Shown here: positions 35,866-42,737 of the stretch, piece after piece
Layout of the letters: each line of letters opens with the position of its first letter
How positions within the stretch are numbered: the stretch's first letter is position 1
Assembly (NCBI GenBank): GCA_044432945.1
Contig: JAWXUD010000009.1
Location: forward strand, 1-57,129
From: JAWXUD01 sp044432945
GTDB lineage: Bacteria > Cyanobacteriota > Vampirovibrionia > Gastranaerophilales > Gastranaerophilaceae
DNA length: 57,129 nt
Direction of reading: 5' to 3'
Translations under genes and position numbers: made by a program
Notes under the pieces: generated by a model
Told to the model about the DNA's origin: nothing
The model's database searches: none
The model's input: the letters and a program-made list of their open reading frames with translations, nothing else

Positions 35866-35998
35866 CAATTCCCCTTCCATGAAGTGGTGGCTGTAAGGCG
35901 GGGTGGTTTCAATGCATCAAAACATTTGCCTTAAATGCCACAGTCCAAATTCCCCTCCCGAGGAGGGGTGGCAACGGAGTTGACGGGGTGGTTACAAT
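35866..35998 (+). repeat. Palindromic repeat array 1b, left flank of the DUF559 gene
   Basis: There are two forward units. The second (35947-35998) is a 52-bp sequence that recurs inverted at 36415-36466 with one mismatch. The stop codon of the DUF559 gene (35992-35994) lies inside it. Confidence 0.9.
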
Positions 35999-36375
35999 AA
36001 ACCAAAATGTTTGTCTAGAAACTTTAAAACCCCATCTAAATTTTTCTTAACGTCTGTGTCTAAAATATGAATAACTACTAAACCTAATTTATTGAAATAT
36101 TCATCTCTGATTTTATCATATTCATACTTTTCATTATGAGATATTCCATCAATTTCTATTATGACGTTATGTTCAGCACAATAAAAATCGACAATATAAT
36201 TACCTATGATTTTTTGTCTATCAAAATCTAAATTTCTAAAATTTTTATTACGTAATTGCTTCCATAACAAAACTTCTGATAGATTTTGTGCTTTTCTTAA
36301 TTCTTTAGCTCGTTCCTTTAACATTGGATTATATGGTAACGATAAGTATTTTTTAGTGTTTCTTGGATTGCTCAT
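35992..36375 (-). CDS. DUF559 endonuclease-like protein
   Basis: This 127-aa protein belongs to DUF559, a Vsr/PD-(D/E)XK-like nuclease family. The typical N-terminal AKELRKAQNLSEVLLWKQLRNKNF is followed by FDRQKIIGNYIVDFYCAE and VIIEIDGISH, giving D of VDF and E-x-D of IEID as likely metal ligands. The function of the family is not settled. The gene is enclosed by 52-bp inverted copies of the local palindromic repeat and takes its stop codon from one of them, giving the look of a ~520-bp mobile unit. No partner gene is attached. Confidence 0.85.
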   Translation of the reverse strand: MSNPRNTKKYLSLPYNPMLKERAKELRKAQNLSEVLLWKQLRNKNFRNLDFDRQKIIGNYIVDFYCAEHNVIIEIDGISHNEKYEYDKIRDEYFNKLGLVVIHILDTDVKKNLDGVLKFLDKHFGLL

Positions 36376-36414
36376 GAGTAATTTTTACCATAAAAACATG
36401 TTAAATGAAATTAA

Positions 36415-36466
36415 ATTGTAACCACCCCGTCAACTTCGTTGCCACCCCTCCTCGGGAGGGGAATTT
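36415..36466 (-). repeat. Inverted repeat copy, right flank of the DUF559 gene
   Basis: This is the reverse complement of 35947-35998 at 51 of 52 positions. It lies 40 bp upstream of the DUF559 start codon. It contains the CCCCTCCTCGGGAGGGG hairpin. Confidence 0.92.
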
Positions 36467-36472
36467 CATAGC

Positions 36473-36506
36473 AAACGAGCTGTTTGATTACTCAAACAGC
36501 TCGTTT
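36473..36506 (-). terminator. Terminator of the pilin-like gene
   Basis: Arms of 15 bases (AAACGAGCTGTTTGA and complement) with a four-base loop lie 28 bp after the stop of the minus-strand pilin-like gene. The stem ends in TTT on either strand, so it may act in both directions. Confidence 0.8.
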
Positions 36507-36533
36507 ATAAGTCTTTATACGACTAGATTATTC

Positions 36534-37298
36534 TTAGTTGTATAATACAGCTTTACCAGCTTTTGTATAAGGTACAATTCTTTGATTGTAATATGTTACA
36601 GGGTATACATCAGATGGGCTTGATACTGTACAAGGAACAGTAGATGATACTGGCGCATCACAACCTACGATTTTGTTAGGTCCTTTTGTTCCGTTAACAT
36701 CAATATAACCAATACATTCACCAGCTGCATCACAATCTGAATCTTTTGTAGAGTAAATAAACATAGTACCGTCAGCAAATAACAATGCGTTATAATCTGA
36801 TGATGCACTAGTTGGTGTAGAAGTAAAGTCAGCTAACGTAAAATTTGTTGATTTACCAGTATAAGTATCAGTTGTCTCTTCACAATCATGAGCACTGCCA
36901 GCAATATCGGTAGCAGTACATGTATAAGAAGTACCAGATTCACCTGCTTTAAATTCAGTTGTACCCTCAGTGTCAGAGTTCTCGGCAATAGAATATGCAT
37001 CATATTTTGAAGTTTTTAAATCGACTTCTTCAACGTTCATTCTATCACCTAACATAAGAGCAACTGTGTTTGTAGCATTAGCTGTATAAGCATCAGCTGT
37101 ACCGAAATCGTACTCTGTAATTGCATAGTTAAGTGTAATACCTTGAGAGATTGATGAGATAACTTTTTTCAAAGCAGTTTTGTATTGAGCACCTTGAGTT
37201 GAGTTCATCAATGTTGGCATAGTCATAGCAGCTACTACCCCAATAATACCTAATGTAATTAATACTTCTGCCAAAGTAAAACCGAATCTTTTTGTCAT
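36534..37298 (-). CDS. Pilin-like protein with prepilin N-terminus
   Basis: This 254-aa protein begins MTKRFGFTLAEVLITLGIIGVVAAMTMPTLM, a classic class III/IV prepilin leader with G|F cleavage and Glu+5. The mature domain is rich in Thr, Ser, Ala and Asp, contains three to four Cys pairs (e.g. CTATDIAGSAHDCEE, DSDCDAAGECIGY) and has the FADGTMF segment related to the FADG of the other two pilin-like proteins. GAAAGGGTAAAAG lies before the ATG. A CRP-like site lies 95 bp upstream. Confidence 0.82.
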   Translation of the reverse strand: MTKRFGFTLAEVLITLGIIGVVAAMTMPTLMNSTQGAQYKTALKKVISSISQGITLNYAITEYDFGTADAYTANATNTVALMLGDRMNVEEVDLKTSKYDAYSIAENSDTEGTTEFKAGESGTSYTCTATDIAGSAHDCEETTDTYTGKSTNFTLADFTSTPTSASSDYNALLFADGTMFIYSTKDSDCDAAGECIGYIDVNGTKGPNKIVGCDAPVSSTVPCTVSSPSDVYPVTYYNQRIVPYTKAGKAVLYN

Positions 37299-37392
37299 AA
37301 TCTTTTACCCTTTCTTTCTTTCGAAAACTATGAACTTGTAATTTCTATAATATCATAATACATTTTTTTTCAAAACGTGTCAACCATTTGAA

Positions 37393-37408
37393 TGAGATTT
37401 TTATCACG
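37393..37408 (-). promoter_or_regulatory. CRP-like palindrome upstream of the pilin-like gene
   Basis: On the minus strand the site reads CGTGATAAAAATCTCA, a near match to the TGTGA-N6-TCACA pattern. It shares GTGATAAAAATC with a site upstream of the autotransporter (42625-42640). Confidence 0.4.
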
Positions 37409-37424
37409 AATTAGTTCTTGAAAA

Positions 37425-39710
37425 CTAATTACAAAGGATTAGTTCGTAAGCATTAAACTCACTAGGCGTAATACTTTCAAGTTTCAGCGAATTCCCTTTA
37501 AAATCAACATTTATTGCTTCAAAATTCGAATTAACAAAACTTAACATTGTAACAATTTCGTAATCAACAGGCAAATTTAGCGTTTTATTTTTGATTGTTT
37601 TGCCTTCAACTATTTCTTTATATGAATTTCCGTATTCATCTGTTTTTGAAAGTTTTTCTGTTGGTGGATTTGAGTTGCACACTACCAGATATGCTTTTTT
37701 AGCGGGTTCTTTTGAGATAATCCAGGCACAAAACCCATCATCATCTTGGGTTATTAATTGTGCCTCGCCATCAGTGATTATAGGTTCTGATTTTACAAAC
37801 CTATCAATCGCATCAAATTTTTCATAAAACTCTTCATAGTCCTCACGCACCATCGAAATTTCGCACCCTATAACGTGTTCGATGCCTCGTTTAGTAAAGC
37901 TTTCATCACCATCAACATACATCATCGAGCGTTGTGCAAATTTGCCTCCTGGTAAGAACTTGTATTTAAACCATTTGAACAAAGCTCCTTGCATACCCAA
38001 CTGTGCAGGGTATTGGTCTATGCAACTGAATTCGCCATCTTGGTTGTTATATGTTTTTAAAATAGAGAGCATGTTTTGTTTGAAATTGACGTTATAATTT
38101 GTGAGATGTTGGTTATCCTCAATAATTCTTTCTGGAGTTTTTTCAAACTGAGAGATGATATCGTTTCCCCAAAGTAGGTCGAATTTCATGTCGTTGTGAT
38201 ATTCTTTTAAAAAGTCGTCCCAGAGCATATATTCAGCGAGTGTCGCAAAGTGAGGGGTGTCTTGTTTCATCGCAAGATTAAGTTTTTCTAAAACAATCCT
38301 TGGCGCTCGATAACTAATAGGCGTACCGTTCGTTTCTGAAACCTCGTCAACAATATGGTCGATGTGATCAACTCTAAATCCATCAAAATTAAACTTTTTT
38401 TGTAGTGATTTCATCTGTTGAACAAAAAATTCTATGACATTTTGGTTGAATTTGCCGTTTTCAAGGTTGCAGAAATAATATGGGGTTTGGCAATCAAGGT
38501 TTGCAAAGTGTGTTACATCTTCGCCTTTATAATCTAAATGTTTGAATGTTGGATATCCACCGCACTCGCTCATTTTTTCATAAATTGGGACGCCTGCTGA
38601 ACACCATGCTCCGCCTGGAGCTGGCCAAAGACCTTGTGAAATTAGTTCTTGGATTAGTTCTATTTGTTTTGAGATGTCCTTTTCGCAAAGTTTTTTATTA
38701 GGGTTTGTGGCTAAAATTGTAGCGACTAGCTGTTTAACACGTTTGTGAAGTTTGGTTTGACTAGATTGTTTTAGCATATCTTCGGAGTATTCTTTTTTAA
38801 ACTTAGCAACCAGGTCGTCAAATTCTTTAAACAATTCTTGATAATGGCTAGTCAAATTTCCTGCTTCGCTATTCTCTTTATAAATATTTTTAATAACTTC
38901 AACATCTTCAAGATCATTTGTTTTGCTAAGTATTTCTGCTGTATTGTCGATTGCGTTAGAGATTTTTGCATCTAGTGTTGTGATATCATACCAACGTGCG
39001 ATTTCAGGGGTTGCCAAAACAGCTTTAGAAAACCTTCCTGTTTGAGGTAATACGTCATAAATCACGGGGTGTCCTGCCAATTGTGCTAGTGTTATGAAGT
39101 TTTGTACTTGTTCTGTAACGTTCATACCTGTAATATTATATATGTTTTCATCAAATAACTTTTCACTAACCTCAAAGCTTTTTGGTAAATAAGCACAGCC
39201 GAATTCTCGTGGGTGAAATGGGATTAAATAAATTGTTGTATTGAAAATCTTGTTTTTTAAGTTGCCTGTCGGTAATATTAAAAGTTGGCGTAACCAATCG
39301 ATAAATTTGCCAGTTTCTTCCGATTTGTTACCATCGCCTAGCCCTGCTAAATTGATTAGTTTGATGTCGTGTCCTTCTTTTTTTATCCAATCAGAATTGT
39401 TGACATTGTTACGTGAAAGTGGACTGATTTTGTCGTTCTCGAAAATAAATTCGCCATCTTTGAAAATTCCGTTATTAGTCCATTTTATTTCTAAACCAAA
39501 TAGGATTTCCTCAGTCGTTAATTCTTGAAGTGCTTTATAATAAGAATAGTTTAGATAGCCATATTGGCTTATTTTGTCGCTTAAAAATGTTTTTCTCTCA
39601 TTGGTAACGTTATTGAAATTGTATTCTGATTTTAATTTTGAATAAACCTCATTAATGTTAACTGTTTTTTTAACTTCGTTTTCTTTTTTTGTGAATAAAA
39701 ATTTTAACAT
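37425..39710 (-). CDS. Alpha-amylase-family (GH13-like) glycoside hydrolase or glucanotransferase
   Basis: This 761-aa protein has a (beta/alpha)8 amylase-like core: VIYDVLPQTGRF resembles region I, FDGFRVDHIDHI is region II with the nucleophile Asp, and FATLAEYMLW supplies the region III acid. Lid-like insertions and a C-terminal beta domain (about 660-760) follow. I cannot place it in a subfamily. With glgC and glgA in the same window, a role in alpha-glucan metabolism is plausible. ATG 39710 is chosen because GGGGAG lies six bases upstream; a longer frame would start inside the repeat array. Confidence 0.7.
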   Translation of the reverse strand: MLKFLFTKKENEVKKTVNINEVYSKLKSEYNFNNVTNERKTFLSDKISQYGYLNYSYYKALQELTTEEILFGLEIKWTNNGIFKDGEFIFENDKISPLSRNNVNNSDWIKKEGHDIKLINLAGLGDGNKSEETGKFIDWLRQLLILPTGNLKNKIFNTTIYLIPFHPREFGCAYLPKSFEVSEKLFDENIYNITGMNVTEQVQNFITLAQLAGHPVIYDVLPQTGRFSKAVLATPEIARWYDITTLDAKISNAIDNTAEILSKTNDLEDVEVIKNIYKENSEAGNLTSHYQELFKEFDDLVAKFKKEYSEDMLKQSSQTKLHKRVKQLVATILATNPNKKLCEKDISKQIELIQELISQGLWPAPGGAWCSAGVPIYEKMSECGGYPTFKHLDYKGEDVTHFANLDCQTPYYFCNLENGKFNQNVIEFFVQQMKSLQKKFNFDGFRVDHIDHIVDEVSETNGTPISYRAPRIVLEKLNLAMKQDTPHFATLAEYMLWDDFLKEYHNDMKFDLLWGNDIISQFEKTPERIIEDNQHLTNYNVNFKQNMLSILKTYNNQDGEFSCIDQYPAQLGMQGALFKWFKYKFLPGGKFAQRSMMYVDGDESFTKRGIEHVIGCEISMVREDYEEFYEKFDAIDRFVKSEPIITDGEAQLITQDDDGFCAWIISKEPAKKAYLVVCNSNPPTEKLSKTDEYGNSYKEIVEGKTIKNKTLNLPVDYEIVTMLSFVNSNFEAINVDFKGNSLKLESITPSEFNAYELILCN

Positions 39711-39810
39711 ACACACTCCCCTAACTATAATAATTTTATTATAGCATGAGCAAAAAATGTTTTTGTAAATAGATTTCTTGTCGTGGTGCGAAATGACCAT
39801 ATAGCGAAAT

Positions 39811-40107
39811 AACCACCCCGTCAACTCCGTTGCCACCCCTCCTCAGGAGGGGAATTTAGACTGTGGTGTTTAGGGGAAATGTTTTGGTGCATTGTAACCA
39901 CCCCGTCAACTCCGTTGCCACCCCTTCTCAGGAGGGGAATTTGGACTGTGGTGTTTAGGGTAAATGCTTTGATGTATTGTAACCACCCCGCCCTTCAGCC
40001 ACCCCTCCTCGGGAGGGGAATTTGGACTGTGGCATTTAGGGGAATGCTTTGATGTATTGAAACCACCCCGTCAACTTCGTTGCCACCCCTCCTCGGGAGG
40101 GGAATTG
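39811..40107 (-). repeat. Palindromic repeat array 2 (four inverted units)
   Basis: Units begin AACCACCCCG at 39811, 39896, 39981 and 40061, i.e. at periods of 85, 85 and 80 bp. They are reverse complements of array 1 units. Each has the CCCCTCCTC(A/G)GGAGGGG hairpin followed by GAATTTxGACTGTGG and a variable ~25-bp spacer. The array fills most of the gap between the amylase-like gene and the response regulator; the rest (40108-40246) shows no gene. Confidence 0.92.
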
Positions 40108-40246
40108 CAGTTTTGTCATAGCCCACCATAGCTATTTGCAAAACTGTTGGATTTATTACCCACCTCGGTAATGGATTAATCACAACGGGTATTCTTTAAT
40201 TTAGGAGTATTAGAAATATTTCGATTTAGTTTAAGTGAGGGTAAAA

Positions 40247-40945
40247 ATGATTAACAAAGTAGAAGAAATGAGTAGTAGTTTAGTTAAAACTGTCAAGATA
40301 GTTATAATTGAGGATTTTAAACTTACTCGTGTTGGCTTGCGTTGTGCGATGAATGCTAACGAAGATATGAGCGTTGTCGCTGAGGCTGAAAGTGCAATAG
40401 AAGGGTTAAGACATGTTGAACGATATAAGCCAGATGTCGTTTTAATGGATTTGGGCCTGCCAGGCATGAATGGGATTGAAGCAACTTTGAAAGTCAAAGA
40501 AGTTTCGCCACAAACGAAAGTTATTGCATTAACTTCTCATGATAGATCTGAAGAGGTTATCGCTGCACTTAGTTCTGGTGCTAGTGCGTATTGTCTAAAA
40601 GATATCGATCCTTCAAAACTCGCTGATGTCGTGCGTGATGTAGCTATTGGGGTTTGTTGGATCGATCCAGTTGTAGCTCAAATGGCGTTGAATTCTTTGC
40701 CAAAAATTGAAAACATCGGGTTTTTACCTAACAAAGCCGCCAGCGAAGGTCGTGTGCCGTTGACAGAGCGTGAGTTTGAAGTCTTAAAACATCTTGTTTC
40801 TGGTAAAAGTAACACAGAAATCGCTAAAGAGTTAATCGTTAGCGTTCATACCGCAAAAGCACACGTCTGTTCTATTTTACAGAAAATGTGCGTTAATGAT
40901 AGAGTGCAAGCAGCCGTGAAAGCTGTCAAAGAAGGTATGGTCTAA
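40247..40945 (+). CDS. NarL/FixJ-type response regulator
   Basis: This 232-aa protein has a receiver domain with acidic E22-D23, phospho-acceptor D68 (VVLMDLGLPG) and the later ALTSHD and YCLKD (Lys) positions. A LuxR-type HTH follows (LTEREFEVLKHLVSGKSNTEIAKELIVSVHTAKAHVCSILQKM). ATG 40247 has GTGAGGG just upstream. No kinase is adjacent. LuxR-HTH regulators of this kind are common in Cyanobacteria and relatives. Confidence 0.92.
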   Translation: MINKVEEMSSSLVKTVKIVIIEDFKLTRVGLRCAMNANEDMSVVAEAESAIEGLRHVERYKPDVVLMDLGLPGMNGIEATLKVKEVSPQTKVIALTSHDRSEEVIAALSSGASAYCLKDIDPSKLADVVRDVAIGVCWIDPVVAQMALNSLPKIENIGFLPNKAASEGRVPLTEREFEVLKHLVSGKSNTEIAKELIVSVHTAKAHVCSILQKMCVNDRVQAAVKAVKEGMV

Positions 40946-40970
40946 ACCTTTAAACTTATTATTATTGATT

Positions 40971-40995
40971 AAGCGGTATTTTTCCGCTTTTTTAT
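40971..40995 (+). terminator. Terminator of the response regulator gene
   Basis: AAGCGG pairs with CCGCTT around a seven-base loop and is followed by TTTTTATT, 26 bp after the stop. Confidence 0.8.
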
Positions 40996-41030
40996 TGCGA
41001 TTTATTTTTTATGAATTCGTTTGTGTTAAT

Positions 41031-42500
41031 ATGTTAAAAAATATGGGTATGGAATTGAATAATAATTTTCAAGATGAACAAATAAAAAAACTTTTTCCTG
41101 AATGCTTTAATGACGGCAACTTGGATTTTGATGCTTTTATTGAAGCTTTGAGCGATAAATGTGAAGAGAAATATGGGTTTGAGTGGCAAGGGAAATCCGA
41201 ATGCGTAAAACTAGCCAACGAACAGACTTCTGCAAGATTGAAATTTTGTCAAGAAAAAAGTGTTGATTTTGAAACAACCAAAAACTTATATATAGATGGC
41301 GATAACCTTTGCGTAATGAAATTGCTGTTGAAAGATTATGAAAATAAAATAAAAATGGTTTATATCGATCCACCATATAACACTGGCAAGGATTTTGTTT
41401 ATAACGACAACTTTAGAGAAAGTAGACGTGAACTTAAATCGGAACAAAAGAAAGAAACTTCTGCATTAAGGCACACGAAATGGTTGAATATGATGTTTCC
41501 TCGCCTTATTGTCGCAAGAAAATTGTTGAGCGAAAATGGAGTGATATTTATCTCTATCGGCGATTTTGAAGTAGTCAATTTGAGAAAACTTTGCGATGAT
41601 GTCTTTGGTGAAGAGAATTTTGTTGAGATGTTTTCTTGGGTACGTACAAATACGCCTGTTGGGCTGTCGCCAAAATCAAGAAAAACTAATGAGTATGTGC
41701 TTTGCTATGAGAAAAATAAGAATTCTAATAAATATAATGCGGAGTTGCAAGACGGTGGCGATCAACCAATGCTAAATAGTGCCAGTACAGTTAAAACCCT
41801 GAAATTTCCTGTCGGAACAGTTGAATTTACTCGAAAATTCAAGCTCGAAGAGGTTAAGGCTTGCAAGCTTGAGAAAGTAGAGATTTTGAATGGTTTTAGA
41901 ATTGTTAATGGCAAAAATCATGAAGAAGTGGCTTTGAGTGCTAGGTTTAAATGGAACCAAAAATATCTCGATAACGAAATTGCTAATGGTACAAAATTTG
42001 TTGTTAAAAACGAAAAGTTTTTGATGAGATTTCTAAAAGCTCAAATCGATTATAAAAGACCTAACAATTTTATTAAAGATGAAATTATTTCGCCATTGAT
42101 TGATAAAAAAACTTGTGATGTTGATACGAACGAAGTTGGTACAAAGGAGCTTGTATCAATACTTGGCGGGAATTATTTTGATTACCCAAAACCAACCTCG
42201 CTGATAAAATATTTGATGAGATTTGTGATGGAGAACGATGATATTGTTTTAGATTTTTTCTCTGGCTCAGCTACAACTGCTGATGCTTGTTTTCAGCTGA
42301 ACAATGATGATGGCGGAAGCAGGAAATTTATTTTAGTGCAATTGCCTGAAAGCTTTGATATTACTTCAGATGCGTACAAAGCAGGTTTTGAAAATATTTG
42401 CGAGTTGGGTAGAAAAAGAATTTTGCACTCAGGTGATAGGTTTAGACAAGAAAATAGCAGTATTGATGTCGGGTTTAAAACATTCAAATTGGAATTGTGA
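41031..42500 (+). CDS. Orphan beta-class (type III Mod-like) DNA methyltransferase
   Basis: This ~489-aa protein is an N6-adenine (or N4-cytosine) methyltransferase. The catalytic motif IV DPPYNTG (about 113) precedes the SAM motif FFSGSATTADA (about 405), the permuted order of the beta class as in type III Mod. A target recognition region lies between them. No Res subunit or other restriction gene is adjacent, so it appears solitary. The start is uncertain: ATG 41031, 41043 and 41049 are in frame and none has a clear ribosome site. Confidence 0.88.
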   Translation: MLKNMGMELNNNFQDEQIKKLFPECFNDGNLDFDAFIEALSDKCEEKYGFEWQGKSECVKLANEQTSARLKFCQEKSVDFETTKNLYIDGDNLCVMKLLLKDYENKIKMVYIDPPYNTGKDFVYNDNFRESRRELKSEQKKETSALRHTKWLNMMFPRLIVARKLLSENGVIFISIGDFEVVNLRKLCDDVFGEENFVEMFSWVRTNTPVGLSPKSRKTNEYVLCYEKNKNSNKYNAELQDGGDQPMLNSASTVKTLKFPVGTVEFTRKFKLEEVKACKLEKVEILNGFRIVNGKNHEEVALSARFKWNQKYLDNEIANGTKFVVKNEKFLMRFLKAQIDYKRPNNFIKDEIISPLIDKKTCDVDTNEVGTKELVSILGGNYFDYPKPTSLIKYLMRFVMENDDIVLDFFSGSATTADACFQLNNDDGGSRKFILVQLPESFDITSDAYKAGFENICELGRKRILHSGDRFRQENSSIDVGFKTFKLEL

Positions 42501-42604
42501 TTTGAAATATTTTTTGTAAATTTATGTAAAACTTTCAATGCATATATTGTTAAAAATCTTTAAGCTGAAAAGTTTTCATTTCATTTGATTTTCGCTCATT
42601 TATT

Positions 42605-42640
42605 TGTGAGTCTGATCACTGATTGGTGATAAAAATCACA
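42605..42640 (+). promoter_or_regulatory. Two CRP/FNR-family-like sites upstream of the autotransporter
   Basis: TGTGAGTCTGATCACT (42605-42620) and GGTGATAAAAATCACA (42625-42640) both fit TGTGA-N6-TCACA with one or two mismatches. Their centres are 20 bp apart, about two helical turns. They lie about 100-130 bp upstream of the start codon in an otherwise gene-free 237-bp A/T-rich gap. Confidence 0.5.
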
Positions 42641-42737
42641 AATATTTGTATATTGTGTTGAATTTTACAAATGTTTGTTGTATTTTGTCATTATAGATTT
42701 TAGAGTAATGATAAAGATTATAATAAGGAATTAAAGA

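Noticed and set aside
39811..40107. Possible CRISPR array
   Set aside because: The repeated part is ~55-60 bp with a GC-rich hairpin, the spacers are short and similar to each other, the period varies, and there are no cas genes.
39995..40183. 62-aa frame containing IPLPRRGG
   Set aside because: It is a translation of the palindromic repeat array, not a gene.
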